Assembly (NCBI RefSeq): GCF_009828925.2
Contig: NZ_WUTY02000001.1
Coordinates: 1,828,492 to 1,892,491 of the forward strand
Reading direction: 5' to 3'
Source: Methylicorpusculum oleiharenae
GTDB lineage: Bacteria > Pseudomonadota > Gammaproteobacteria > Methylococcales > Methylomonadaceae
DNA: 64,000 nucleotides
Position 1 is the first letter of the stretch; each line of letters starts with the position of its first letter. Below the pieces are notes generated by a model. It had not been told where the DNA came from and did no database searches. It worked only from the letters and a program-made list of their open reading frames with translations. A program made the translations under genes and the position numbers. Below, piece by piece: positions 55,554 through 64,000 of the stretch.

Positions 55554-56219
55554 ATGGATAAGCGTAAGCGATTACTGCGGTATCTGCCGCTGGGGGTCGG
55601 TTTTGTCCTGACTTTACTGTTGGCGATTGCGCTGTATGTCATTCAAGGCAAATTCGAAAAGCCTGTGCAGCAGAAAAAGCAAATTCAGCAAATTACGATG
55701 ATTCAACCACCGCCACCTCCACCCCCGCCGCCAGAAGTCAAACCGCCGGAACCGGAGCCTGAAAAAATTGAGGAACCTGAGCCGGAAGAAGAGCCCGAGC
55801 CTTCACCGGAAGAATCTGAAGAGCCGGCAGGGGAAGAGTTAGGCCTGGATGCCGAAGGCGGCGCGGGTGCGGATGGGTTTGGTCTGGTTGGCAAAAAAGG
55901 CGGACGCGGATTGTTGGGCGGCGGCGGTGGTAGCGCAATTCTTTGGTATGGCGGTCAGGTAAAACGCGGTCTGGAAGAGGACTTGCAGAGCTTGTTGGCC
56001 GGAACCAGCGCCAGAAAAAGCCGTTACACCGTCCAACTCAATATATGGGTTGGTCCCGATGGGCGAGTCAAGCGGGCGGAATTGGCCGGTACTAGCGGCA
56101 AAAAAGAGGTGGATAGCGCGATAGAGGCTGTGTTGCCGAAGTTGAACTTCTCTGTGAATAAGCCACCGCCGGAAAATATGCCGCAACCTTTGAAGATTCG
56201 GGTTACCTCCAGAATATGA
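55554..56219 (+). CDS. TonB-like energy transducer
   Basis: A 221-residue protein with the TonB plan: a membrane anchor (residues about 9-30, LPLGVGFVLTLLLAIALYV), a Pro-rich span starting with nine consecutive prolines and turning to Glu/Pro repeats (about 51-95), a Gly-rich segment, and a C-terminal domain (about 135-221: YTVQLNIWVGPDGRVKRAELAG...KIRVTSRI). This matches the TonB_C fold. It probably spans the periplasm and passes energy from ExbBD to an outer-membrane partner. It ends in an ATGA overlap with the porin gene. Confidence 0.88.
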   Translation: MDKRKRLLRYLPLGVGFVLTLLLAIALYVIQGKFEKPVQQKKQIQQITMIQPPPPPPPPPEVKPPEPEPEKIEEPEPEEEPEPSPEESEEPAGEELGLDAEGGAGADGFGLVGKKGGRGLLGGGGGSAILWYGGQVKRGLEEDLQSLLAGTSARKSRYTVQLNIWVGPDGRVKRAELAGTSGKKEVDSAIEAVLPKLNFSVNKPPPENMPQPLKIRVTSRI

Positions 56220-58114
56220 GCAAAAAAATTATGAATAGAGTACCGGTAAATACGATAACGATTGTAAAAAAGTCAGCGTTCTTAGTGCTGGCAAGTTCTC
56301 TTTTTACCCCGGTTATGGCGGATGAAAAAGATGAGCTTCTGAAACTGAAAAGCAAAATGGCAGCTGAGAAAGAAGAGCTTTTGAAACTCAAAAATACCAC
56401 AGTCAATTTAATGGACTTACTCGTCCAGGAAGGTGTTCTCGATAAAAAGAAAACCGAGAGTCTGATCAAAGCAGCTGAAGATAAGGCGGCAATCGAGGCC
56501 AAACAACAGATTGCTCAGGAAACGACTGAAGAACTCGAAGAGACCAGGCCAGCAAACGCTGCACCGGCATTGCCTGCCAAACAAAATGGCTCGGTGTATG
56601 TGGGTTATGTTCCGGAGTTTGTCAAGGAAGAGATTCGTCAACAGGTCCGCGCCGATCTGAAAGATGAAGTGGTTAAGGAAGTCAAGGCGGATGCCAAGGA
56701 GGAACTCTGGGGTATCCCCGCTGCGTTACCTGATTGGGTGAGCCGCATGCACTTTACGTTCGATTCGCGTTTTCGCTTCGCCAACGATTTTTTCGATAGT
56801 GAGAACGCACCTTATCTCGATTATTTGTCGATCAATAAAGATGGCGGCAATCTGGCTGCATTTAATCGTAATGAAGAATTTTTGAATACCACCAAGGATG
56901 ATCTGCGTCTGAGCCAGCGCTTTCGGGCCGGCTTGAACCTGGATATCACCGAAGGCGTCAAAGCCGGAGTGCGGGTTGGGACCAGTAATATTCGTAATCC
57001 GGTGTCGAACGAACAAACATTGGGTAATACCGGTGAATCCTTCGAGTTTGCGGTCGATAGGGCTTACATCCAGTATGATTTTATCGATGAGCAGGGTAAA
57101 GACTGGTTCAGTCTTTATGCCGGGCGTTTTGCGAATCCCTGGCTCTCTACCGATGTGTTGTATGATCCCGACTTGAGTTTTCAGGGCTTTGCCGGAACCT
57201 TTCGTTACCGTTTCAATCAGAACAGCGTGAATGTGCGCTCGTATCGAGCGGCGATGACCAACGACCTGGGCGGACGGGCCGGAGTCAATTTTGGGCCGCA
57301 GACGCCGGATTCGGTTTTCGCGACGCTGGGTATCTTCCCCATCGAGGAAATCAATCTATCGGTAAAGGATAAATGGTTGCTGGGTGGGCAGTTGGGTGCG
57401 GACTGGCTGGTATACGGCCAAAATAGACTCAAAGTTGGGGCCGCTTATTATCATTATCGCAATACCCGGGCACGAGCCAATACGCGTAACAGTTTTGAAT
57501 ACGACTGGACCGCGCCAGAGTTCATCCAGAAAGGCAATACGATGGTGCCGATCAATATCAACGAGGGCAACGACCTGGCGGGTAATCCGTTAAATAGCCG
57601 GTGTACGGATGCAACGACCAAGCTTCCTGGTGATGCCTGCTTGTGGGGTCTGGCTTCTGATTTCAATATTTTCAATGCCACGATGATCTACGATTATTCC
57701 GGCTTCGAGCCGGTGCACGTGATGCTGACCCTGGATTACGCCAAAAATCTCGGCTATGACGAGTCTAGAATTCGGAAAGAGTTCGGTGATCGTCTCGATC
57801 CGGATAAAAGTTTCGCAGGAAAAACCAATGCGTTCCAAGTCCGGCTCGATGTCGGCGATCAGGATGTTGTCAAATTCAATGATTGGAACCTTTTCTGGGC
57901 TTACCGCTATATCCAGCGTGATGCCGTACTCGATGCATTTACCGAGTCGTTGTTCCACGCAGGCGGCACCGATGCGAAAGGCTGGTGGTTAGGCGCGAAT
58001 TACGGATTGGCCAAAAATACGTGGGTCAATCTCCGTTGGAGCAGCAGCGATGCAATCGATGGCCCACCGTTAAGTATCGATACCGGTGCGGTTGATCTGA
58101 ATGTCCGTTTTTAA
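56216..58114 (+). CDS. Putative outer-membrane porin with N-terminal coiled coil
   Basis: A 632-residue exported protein. A long signal sequence (residues about 1-36, ending SSLFTPVMADE) precedes a charged coiled coil (DELLKLKSKMAAEKEELLKL and EAKQQIAQETTEELEETRPA), then a beta barrel of about 440 residues with alternating strands (MHFTFDSRFRFANDFFDS, FSLYAGRFANPWLSTDVLYD) and an aromatic C-terminal strand ending VDLNVRF. It fits the putative-porin (Porin_5-like) family. Its start overlaps the TonB-like stop, and no TonB-box plug is recognisable, so how it couples to TonB is open. Confidence 0.85.
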   Translation: MSKKIMNRVPVNTITIVKKSAFLVLASSLFTPVMADEKDELLKLKSKMAAEKEELLKLKNTTVNLMDLLVQEGVLDKKKTESLIKAAEDKAAIEAKQQIAQETTEELEETRPANAAPALPAKQNGSVYVGYVPEFVKEEIRQQVRADLKDEVVKEVKADAKEELWGIPAALPDWVSRMHFTFDSRFRFANDFFDSENAPYLDYLSINKDGGNLAAFNRNEEFLNTTKDDLRLSQRFRAGLNLDITEGVKAGVRVGTSNIRNPVSNEQTLGNTGESFEFAVDRAYIQYDFIDEQGKDWFSLYAGRFANPWLSTDVLYDPDLSFQGFAGTFRYRFNQNSVNVRSYRAAMTNDLGGRAGVNFGPQTPDSVFATLGIFPIEEINLSVKDKWLLGGQLGADWLVYGQNRLKVGAAYYHYRNTRARANTRNSFEYDWTAPEFIQKGNTMVPININEGNDLAGNPLNSRCTDATTKLPGDACLWGLASDFNIFNATMIYDYSGFEPVHVMLTLDYAKNLGYDESRIRKEFGDRLDPDKSFAGKTNAFQVRLDVGDQDVVKFNDWNLFWAYRYIQRDAVLDAFTESLFHAGGTDAKGWWLGANYGLAKNTWVNLRWSSSDAIDGPPLSIDTGAVDLNVRF

Positions 58115-58130
58115 GGGTGGAAGGTGTTCG

Positions 58131-58811
58131 ATGGTGATGCGTTTGGGTAAACCGGTCTTGTGTTGTGCGATGAGCTTGATGTTGAATCTCCCGATCGCGC
58201 ATGCCCAAGCGGTCAAGCAAAGCGGTGCTGCCGATCAGGCACTGAGAAAAGCGCAAGGGATGCTGCGCCAATTGACACAGGAGAAAGCCACATTGGAGGC
58301 TGAAAAAACGGCGGCTCTGGAACAGGTGGGCAAGTTAGAAAATGTCATCAGACAACTGGAGCCCTTGCAAGGCGAAATTGAACGTTATCGGGCCGGTGTG
58401 GAGTCTTTGGAAAGGGTTAGCAGCTCTTTGCAGGGGCAATTGGTCAGCGCCAAAGAGAGAGAACAAAAACTTTTGCAGCAACAAAAAACAATCATTGCCC
58501 AGGCCCGGCAAATTCAAAGCGATAACCAGCTATTGGTCGCAGCAGTCAAGGAACGTGAGCGTTGGATAGCCGAATGCAGCACTAAAAACACTCAATTGAT
58601 TGAAGCTAATCTGGAATTGGTGGAAAAGTACAAGGCCAAAGGATTTTGGCAAAAACTGGGCGAATTGGAACCCTTTACCGGGATTGCCACGGTTGACACT
58701 GAAAATGCCGTTGAAAGTTACCAGTTCAAATTGGAAGACTTGACTGTGACCGAGTTTCAAGAGACTCAAAATTCAGAAGAGGGGACAGAAGAAGCAGTTG
58801 CTGATGAGTGA
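58131..58811 (+). CDS. Periplasmic coiled-coil protein
   Basis: A 226-residue protein started at the ATG at 58131, which has GGAAGGTG upstream, instead of an ATG inside the porin gene. Signal peptide VLCCAMSLMLNLPIAHAQA. Residues about 30-165 are one long coiled coil (LRQLTQEKATLEAEKTAALE, VGKLENVIRQLEPLQGEIERY, RVSSSLQGQLVSAKEREQKL) ending in IAECSTKNTQLIEANLELVEKY. An acidic tail closes it. Last gene of the cluster; a bridging or scaffold role in the periplasm is an inference from shape. Confidence 0.75.
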   Translation: MVMRLGKPVLCCAMSLMLNLPIAHAQAVKQSGAADQALRKAQGMLRQLTQEKATLEAEKTAALEQVGKLENVIRQLEPLQGEIERYRAGVESLERVSSSLQGQLVSAKEREQKLLQQQKTIIAQARQIQSDNQLLVAAVKERERWIAECSTKNTQLIEANLELVEKYKAKGFWQKLGELEPFTGIATVDTENAVESYQFKLEDLTVTEFQETQNSEEGTEEAVADE

Positions 58812-59132
58812 AGAATTGTTCAACACACAGTCACTGCTGAAAACGAGTTATCTAAAAATTAGAATTATAAATCTAATTATATCGTTTAATTTAAACGAAT
58901 TAGACCGCTAAGATGTCCCTCAAGCGTTGATTGAATCGGTCCAGCATTAACGTCGTCTTACCTCTCTCATTGCTATAGGGATACTTTTAGGCGGGGTTGC
59001 CCCGCCTCTTTTTCGGCGAGTCCAACACGGCTTGGGAGCAGAGGTTCCGTTCGGTAATTAGGATGACTTCAAACCTTAACGCAATCAACTTTGTAAAAAA
59101 TACGCGTCTCGCGTTGACATCAGGAATTCGTC
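58812..59132. other. Intergenic stretch with one terminator
   Basis: About 320 bp without a gene; carries the terminator at 58989 and the promoter region of the EAL-like gene. Confidence 0.5.
58989..59013 (+). terminator. Rho-independent terminator of the surface cluster
   Basis: AGGCGGGG-TTG-CCCCGCCT followed by CTTTTT: a perfect GC-rich 8-bp stem with a T run. Confidence 0.9.
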
Positions 59133-60005
59133 ATGCCCTTACAACAATTAGTAGAATATTTTAATGATCGTCTGGAATGGGAACACCATACTAATTTCCG
59201 GCCTTTCATCATTGACAATGGCGTCGCCCGCGGGTTGTTCGGACCGGTCCAGATCAGCAGTGAATTAACCCCTCTGCGCGAGTTGGCAAAGCCTGAACAG
59301 ATTGCCGGGTACACAGCCCAATTAAATGTAACGACGGCCGAGATCCCGGATTTATTGAGTCATGAACTGGATTTGTTGTTGTCTTTACCCGCACAGCAGG
59401 GTATCAATTCCGATTCCATCGTCAACTTTGACCGCTTGACGCGAACCGTTCATATGCTCAATTTTTTGCCACTGGCTCATGACGGCGGATTTTTGCAACT
59501 GGACGTTGATCCTCGCCATATCCTGGGTGTTAAGAAAGATCATGGCGCCTATTTCCAGGAAGTGATCAGTAAATGCGGATTGGAAGCGCATAACGTGGTC
59601 ATCACGTTACGGGTCACCAGCACGTATAGAGCTTATTATCCGGCGTTGCTCAAAGGTCTGGAAAACTACCGTGAAAGAGGTTACAGGCTCGCCCTTCGCT
59701 TTGACTATCAAGCGCTGGGCAAGGCGACAAATGACTTGATTGCTGCGCTTGCCCCTGATTTTGTCAGTCTCTCCGGACGGCAACTGAGTACGCACCAGGA
59801 TAATCAATTACTTGAAAAACTGGCGCGTTTACAGCTATTGACTCATAAAGAATTGGGCAAAACCATCCTGTTGGAAATTGGCGATAAACAGACCGCCGCC
59901 TTAGCCCGGAAAATTGGCTTTAATCTGGTTCAAGGCGCTTATTTTGAGTCCTACGGTCATCAAGAGGTGAAAGAACCGGTTCGTTTAGCGGCCAGTGGCG
60001 GCTAA
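59133..60005 (+). CDS. Degenerate EAL-like domain protein
   Basis: A 290-residue soluble protein with an EAL-type TIM-barrel layout: DNGVARGLFGPVQISSELTP near the start, ILGVKKDHGAYFQEVISKCG, RGYRLALRFDYQALGKATND where active enzymes have the LALDDFG motif, LAPDFVSLSGRQL, and a final GFNLVQGAYFES. The catalytic EAL triplet, the DDFG acids and the ExLE motif are replaced, so it is probably a c-di-GMP sensor or protein-interaction domain, not a phosphodiesterase. CAGGA precedes the ATG. It is 215 bp before the cysteine operon. Confidence 0.65.
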   Translation: MPLQQLVEYFNDRLEWEHHTNFRPFIIDNGVARGLFGPVQISSELTPLRELAKPEQIAGYTAQLNVTTAEIPDLLSHELDLLLSLPAQQGINSDSIVNFDRLTRTVHMLNFLPLAHDGGFLQLDVDPRHILGVKKDHGAYFQEVISKCGLEAHNVVITLRVTSTYRAYYPALLKGLENYRERGYRLALRFDYQALGKATNDLIAALAPDFVSLSGRQLSTHQDNQLLEKLARLQLLTHKELGKTILLEIGDKQTAALARKIGFNLVQGAYFESYGHQEVKEPVRLAASGG

Positions 60006-60153
60006 TCCCTGGAAGATTTTGATAATTTTTGAACAGCACGCGCTGTCATTGACAGCAAAAACCGATTTAACGCCGATTAACCGTATTGACAGGTTTGGGT
60101 TAATCGGACAGACTTACCACCATATTGCTACACGCTGACCGGACAACCGGAAG

Positions 60154-60189
60154 CCAGTGAGCCTCTTGATGGGGCCACTGGCTTTTTTT
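60154..60189 (+). terminator. Terminator or attenuator before cysK
   Basis: AGCCAGTG-N16-CACTGGCT followed by eight T residues. It lies 32 bp upstream of the cysteine synthase start, so it either ends the EAL-like transcript or attenuates the cysteine operon. Confidence 0.75.
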
Positions 60190-60220
60190 TGGCTTGTAGA
60201 AAATACACAGAGAGACAAAC

Positions 60221-61198
60221 ATGGCTCATTGGTATCCTGACAATTCACAATCCATCGGTAATACACCCCTGGTTAGGCTTAATCGCATTACCGAAGGTGC
60301 CCCGGTCACCTTATTGGCTAAAATCGAAGGCCGTAATCCGGCTTATTCCGTTAAATGCCGTATCGGTGCAGCCATGATCAATGACGCCGAACGCCAGGGT
60401 CTTTTAGGTGCAGGCAAAGAATTGATCGAACCGACCAGCGGCAATACCGGCATTGCCTTGGCCTTTGTTGCCGCCGCAAGAGGCATCCCGCTCACCTTGA
60501 CGATGCCGGACACGATGAGTATTGAACGCCGCAAACTGCTGGTTGCTTATGGCGCCAAACTGGTCTTGACCGAAGGCGCCCAAGGCATGAAGGGGGCTAT
60601 CGCCAAGGCCGAAGCAATTGCCGCGTCAGACCCTGACCGCTATATCCTGCTGCAGCAGTTCAAAAATCCTGCCAATCCCGCCATACACGAAGCGACCACG
60701 GGACCTGAAATCTGGGCCGACACCGAAGGCGCCATCGATATCCTGATCTCAGGGGTTGGCACGGGCGGCACGATCACCGGCGTTTCCCGGTATATCAAGC
60801 GTACCCAACATAAAGCGATACTGTCGGTAGCCGTCGAGCCATCCGACAGTCCCGTCCTAAGTCAGTTCCGTAACGGTGAGCCATTAGCACCCGGACCGCA
60901 TAAAATTCAAGGCATCGGTGCCGGCTTCGTACCGGAAGTACTGGATTTATCCCTGGTTGATGAAATTGAATCGGTCAGCAATGAAGAGGCCATCACCTAT
61001 GCCCGCCGCTTAGCGAAAGAGGAGGGCATATTAGCCGGTATTTCCTGCGGTGCCGCTGTGGCGGTCGCCGTGCGCGTCGCTAAACGCCCGGAACACAAGG
61101 GCAAAACCCTGGTGGTTATCCTGCCCGATTCCGGTGAGCGGTATTTGAGCTCAGCGCTGTTTGAAGGTGTTTTCGATGGTCAAGGCGCTGCCGTATGA
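60221..61198 (+). CDS. cysK: Cysteine synthase (O-acetylserine sulfhydrylase)
   Basis: A 325-residue PLP enzyme that makes cysteine from O-acetylserine and sulfide. IGNTPLVRL is at the N-terminus, the PLP lysine is in [30 protein letters not shown] binds substrate, [15 protein letters not shown] holds the PLP phosphate, and [11 protein letters not shown] carries the base of the pyridine site. Full family length. Its stop overlaps the serine acetyltransferase start, giving a two-step cysteine module in the encapsulin operon. Confidence 0.96.
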   Translation: MAHWYPDNSQSIGNTPLVRLNRITEGAPVTLLAKIEGRNPAYSVKCRIGAAMINDAERQGLLGAGKELIEPTSGNTGIALAFVAAARGIPLTLTMPDTMSIERRKLLVAYGAKLVLTEGAQGMKGAIAKAEAIAASDPDRYILLQQFKNPANPAIHEATTGPEIWADTEGAIDILISGVGTGGTITGVSRYIKRTQHKAILSVAVEPSDSPVLSQFRNGEPLAPGPHKIQGIGAGFVPEVLDLSLVDEIESVSNEEAITYARRLAKEEGILAGISCGAAVAVAVRVAKRPEHKGKTLVVILPDSGERYLSSALFEGVFDGQGAAV

Positions 61199-62124
61199 GC
61201 TTGCCGGATAACGAGAAACGGTGGGACATCGATGCCCTGGTAACCGAACTCAGAGCCTTGCGTCTGCACTCTTTGGAAACGCGTCGCCGCCGCCATCACC
61301 CGCCAAAGCTGCCGTCTCGCAAGCGCTTGGGTCAGATTGTCGATAACCTAGGGGCCGTGCTGTTTCCCAATCGCTTGGGTCTGCCCGATCTAACCGATGA
61401 AGGCATCGATTACTTCGTCGGCCACACGCTGGATACCTTGTTGCGCGAGCTCAACCAGCAGATTCTGCTGGAACTGCAATTTATCGCCGAAGAGCAAAAA
61501 AGTCAGGGGGATACGGTCAAACAAGCCGCGGTCATCACCCATGAATTTGCCACCCGCTTACCCCGTGTCAGAACCCTGATAGACAGCGATATTCAGGCTG
61601 CTTATGAAGGTGATCCGGCCGCGCGAAGCTCGGATGAAGTGCTGGTGTGCTATCCGGGCATTCTGGCCATCCTCCATCATCGTCTCGCGCACCTGCTTTA
61701 TAAACTCGGCGCCCCGCTGGTCGCGCGCATCATTACCGAAATTGCCCATTCGGCCACGGGTATCGATATTCACCCCGGCGCTCAAATTGCCGACAGCTTC
61801 TTTATCGACCATGGGACGGGCGTCGTCATCGGAGAAACCGCCGTGATCGGCCGCCATGTCAGGCTCTATCAAGCCGTAACCTTAGGTGCCAAGCGCTTTG
61901 ACAAAGACGAACAGGGCCTGTTGGTTAAAGGCCATGCCCGCCATCCGATTGTCGAGGATGATGTAGTCATTTATGCCGGTGCGACGATACTCGGCCGGAT
62001 CACCATCGGCCGCGGCTCGACCATCGGCGGTAACGTTTGGCTGACGCACAGCGTCGCCCCCGGCAGTCACATCAGTCAGGCACAAGTGCGCAGCGAGCTG
62101 TTCGAAGGCGGGGGAGGCATTTAA
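61195..62124 (+). CDS. cysE: Serine O-acetyltransferase (EpsC type)
   Basis: A 309-residue enzyme that makes O-acetylserine from serine and acetyl-CoA, the substrate of the preceding gene's product. The N-terminal helical region (about 1-180) is followed by the left-handed beta-helix: [25 protein letters not shown] has the catalytic His and Asp, then [19 protein letters not shown] and [19 protein letters not shown]. The longer N-terminus is the EpsC form. ATGA overlap with cysK. The usual C-terminal peptide that docks into CysK is not recognisable (it ends [11 protein letters not shown], with the final Ile kept). Confidence 0.95.
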   Translation: MSLPDNEKRWDIDALVTELRALRLHSLETRRRRHHPPKLPSRKRLGQIVDNLGAVLFPNRLGLPDLTDEGIDYFVGHTLDTLLRELNQQILLELQFIAEEQKSQGDTVKQAAVITHEFATRLPRVRTLIDSDIQAAYEGDPAARSSDEVLVCYPGILAILHHRLAHLLYKLGAPLVARIITEIAHSATGIDIHPGAQIADSFFIDHGTGVVIGETAVIGRHVRLYQAVTLGAKRFDKDEQGLLVKGHARHPIVEDDVVIYAGATILGRITIGRGSTIGGNVWLTHSVAPGSHISQAQVRSELFEGGGGI

Positions 62125-62243
62125 CCGTTAACTTCTCAAGCTTGCGATTATCGCCAAGCGCTAGCAGCTAAATAACTAAAAAATGCGTCGCATCAGCGGC
62201 CCATACCCACACTCCATTACCATCAATACAATAGGAAACAACC

Positions 62244-63161
62244 ATGTCAGATATTCATCAAGCCCATACCGCATTGGGCGACGTAGCCGCCCGCACCTTA
62301 TCGAACGCCACCAAGACCGTGCCCATGATGGGCACCATCACCCCGCGCTGGCTGGTTCATCTGCTCCAATGGGTGCCGGTTGAAGCCGGTATTTACCGGG
62401 TCAACAAAGTTAAAAGTGAAACCAGCATTGCTGTCGACTGTTCCAGTCTGGATGAAAAAGTACTGCCGCAAACCTATGTCGATTATGAGGAATGGGGCCG
62501 TGAATACCGTTTGAATGCCGTCAACACCGTCCTTGACGTGCACACGCGCGTTGCGGATTTATACAGCAGTCCACACAATCAAATTCATGAACAGTTACGC
62601 CTGACCATAGAAACAGTCAAAGAACGTCAGGAAAGCGAGCTGATCAACAATGGCGAATACGGACTGTTGAACAATGTTGCCGAATCCCAAAAAGTTCAAC
62701 CGCGCAACGGCGCACCCACGCCGGATGATTTGGACGAACTGATTGCCCGGGTTTGGAAGGAACCGGCGTTCTTTCTGGCCCACCCGCGTGCGATTGCGGC
62801 ATTTGGCAGGGAAGCAACCCGTCGGGGCACGCCACCGCCCACAATCAGTTTGTTCGGTTCACAATTTTTGACGTGGCGCGGTTTGCCGTTGATTCCCACC
62901 GACAAGTTAAGGATTGTAGACGGCAAAACCAATATCTTATTGTTACGCACCGGCGAAAGCCGTCAAGGGGTTGTCGGTTTGTATCAACCTAATCTGACCG
63001 ACGAATTGAGCATGGGCTTATCGGTGCGTTTTATGGGTATTAACCACAAAGCCATTGCGTCCTACCTCGTTTCGTTATATTGCTCATTGGCCATCTTGAC
63101 CGAAGACGCAATTGGCGTATTGGAGAATGTCGAAATAGGCCAATACTATGACTATAAGTAA
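62244..63161 (+). CDS. Encapsulin shell protein, family 2A (SrpI-like)
   Basis: A 305-residue HK97-fold shell protein like SrpI of Synechococcus. Recognisable stretches are LGDVAARTLSNATKTVPMMG at the N-terminus, PRWLVHLLQWVPVEAGIYRVNK, PTPDDLDELIARVWKEPAFF, HPRAIAAFGREATRRGTPPP and the C-terminal DAIGVLENVEIGQYYDYK. Family 2A shells form about 24-nm, 60-subunit compartments loaded with cysteine desulfurase. AGGAAA precedes the ATG. The desulfurase gene starts inside the end of this gene (14-bp overlap). Confidence 0.95.
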   Translation: MSDIHQAHTALGDVAARTLSNATKTVPMMGTITPRWLVHLLQWVPVEAGIYRVNKVKSETSIAVDCSSLDEKVLPQTYVDYEEWGREYRLNAVNTVLDVHTRVADLYSSPHNQIHEQLRLTIETVKERQESELINNGEYGLLNNVAESQKVQPRNGAPTPDDLDELIARVWKEPAFFLAHPRAIAAFGREATRRGTPPPTISLFGSQFLTWRGLPLIPTDKLRIVDGKTNILLLRTGESRQGVVGLYQPNLTDELSMGLSVRFMGINHKAIASYLVSLYCSLAILTEDAIGVLENVEIGQYYDYK

Positions 63162-64000
63162 CACCCTTGATTTGCCGGCAGGGCTGGCGCAAGCGCAGCG
63201 TGGCACTGACACCGAACTTGCGGGATTACCCGATCTTGCCGAGTTGAACCGGTTGGCCAATCAGTTCTTTAACGCAGTACCTGGCACTCCCGAGGCGATA
63301 GATAACGTGTCTGGTTTTGCCATTCCTCAAACGGTTCCTGTGGCTTCAGCCGACCCGTTCGCGCATTTTTCCGGCATTGATGACTCGGCTTTGACAGAGT
63401 TGGCAGAGCGCAGTCATGGCGTTCCCTTGGAGCCTGAGTTGAAAGCCTTACTGAGAGCGCCCGTTCCAGGCCTTGATCGCAGGTCGGGTGCCGAAGAAGG
63501 GCAGGCGTCAGCCTATTATTTTTTGACCTCTATCGCTCAGCAAGCCCGGGACCCTTACCTGCCCGGCTTGGGTTCGGCGCATCCGCCGTTTGACGTGCAT
63601 GCCGTGCGCCGGGATTTTCCAATACTGCAACAACGGGTTAATGGTTACCCGTTGGCCTGGTTGGATAATGCCGCCACCACCCAAAAACCGCAAGTCGTCA
63701 TCGACAGGATCGCCGCGTTCTATCAAACCGAAAATTCTAACATTCACCGCGCCGCGCATGAACTTGCGGCGCGGGCGACAGACGCTTATGAAGGGGCACG
63801 GGAGCGTGTTGCGCGTTTTCTCAATGCCGCTTCCGCCAATGAAATTGTCTTTGTTCGAGGTTCCACCGAGGCCATCAATCTCGTTGCGCAAAGCTGGGGT
63901 CGACAACATATTGGCGAAGGTGATGAGATCGTGATCAGCTGGCTGGAGCATCATGCTAATATCGTACCTTGGCAGCAACTCTGCCAGGAAACCGGGGCCA
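63148..64000 (+). CDS. Cysteine desulfurase with encapsulin-targeting extension (partial)
   Basis: The first 284 codons; the gene continues past the window. Residues 1 to about 147 are a low-complexity, Pro/Ala/Leu-rich extension (DLPAGLAQAQRGTDTELAG, FAIPQTVPVASADPFAHF) that ends at FDVHAVRRDFPILQ, where a SufS-like class II desulfurase begins: LAWLDNAATTQKP, NIHRAAHELAARAT, IVFVRGSTEAINLVAQSWG and ISWLEHHANIVPW. The PLP lysine and active cysteine lie beyond 64000. In family 2A systems this extension drives packaging into the shell. It removes sulfur from cysteine and holds it as persulfide or sulfur. Confidence 0.95.
   Translation, partial: MTISNTLDLPAGLAQAQRGTDTELAGLPDLAELNRLANQFFNAVPGTPEAIDNVSGFAIPQTVPVASADPFAHFSGIDDSALTELAERSHGVPLEPELKALLRAPVPGLDRRSGAEEGQASAYYFLTSIAQQARDPYLPGLGSAHPPFDVHAVRRDFPILQQRVNGYPLAWLDNAATTQKPQVVIDRIAAFYQTENSNIHRAAHELAARATDAYEGARERVARFLNAASANEIVFVRGSTEAINLVAQSWGRQHIGEGDEIVISWLEHHANIVPWQQLCQETGA

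Noticed and set aside
55703-55894. Glycine/serine-rich minus-strand protein opposite the TonB-like gene
   Set aside because: Antisense shadow of the proline-rich spacer; no ribosome site.

Overview
The window looks like a chromosomal stretch of a gammaproteobacterium, most likely a methanotroph-like member of the Methylococcales. That placement is an inference from protein style: a VPLPA-type PEP-CTERM protein behind a sigma-54 promoter, a YecA/SEC-C protein, and a family 2A encapsulin in a cysteine operon. There is no rRNA or marker gene to prove it. The left two thirds is accessory DNA with IS elements, pseudogenes and dispersed repeats. The right third is two large, well-ordered operons.

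Region 1 (1-14.9 kb): the 3' part of a tRNA-Arg(CCT) on the minus strand, probably an attachment-site relic, then a YecA-family protein, an uncharacterised duplicated-domain protein, a stand-alone HEPN-like protein, a type II toxin-antitoxin pair and fossil toxin pieces. A small minus-strand operon (alpha/beta hydrolase, secreted membrane-anchored protein, AhpD-like protein, EthD-like protein) faces a divergent LysR regulator, followed by several CTAT-N6-ATAG palindromes. Next come IS5, MFS and tautomerase relics and an intact DDE insertion sequence with a 9-bp target duplication. Three copies of a short repeat and a 32-bp perfect palindrome lie here.

Region 2 (14.9-31.2 kb): a conjugative-plasmid or ICE block. 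It has lytic transglycosylase, FlhD-like and FlhC-like activators (as SetD/SetC of SXT/R391 and AcaD/AcaC of IncC), TraF-TraH-TraG, a MobI-like protein next to a palindrome-rich putative oriT, a TrfA-type initiator with eight iterons spaced about 22 bp plus a DnaA box, a lipoprotein, MobH-type TraI relaxase, TraD coupling protein and a DUF4400-like membrane protein. The core T4SS genes (traL/E/K/B/V/C/W/U/N) and an integrase are not in the window, so this is a fragment of a larger element or a remnant. Shared palindromes upstream of traI and in the traF-mobI gap suggest common control.

Region 3 (31.2-38 kb): MtfA, relics of IS4, IS110 and IS200, SelO, an intact IS1182-family element and a 105-bp repeat family.

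Region 4 (38-58.9 kb): one co-oriented cluster behind a sigma-54 promoter. It encodes a VPLPA-CTERM protein, a PstS-like secreted protein, an FhaC-type two-partner exporter, a ~3,497-residue filamentous-haemagglutinin-like exoprotein whose only two cysteines are at its C-terminus, a DUF2341-LamG-ExbB fusion, ExbD, a TonB-like protein, a putative porin and a periplasmic coiled-coil protein. It reads as a two-partner surface-fibre system with its own proton-motive-force transducer, the best candidate here for an undescribed system.

Region 5 (59.1-64 kb): a degenerate EAL-like protein, then a terminator-like hairpin and cysteine synthase, serine acetyltransferase, family 2A encapsulin and a cysteine desulfurase with a ~147-residue N-terminal extension, cut by the window end. 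This is the encapsulated cysteine-desulfurase sulfur system.
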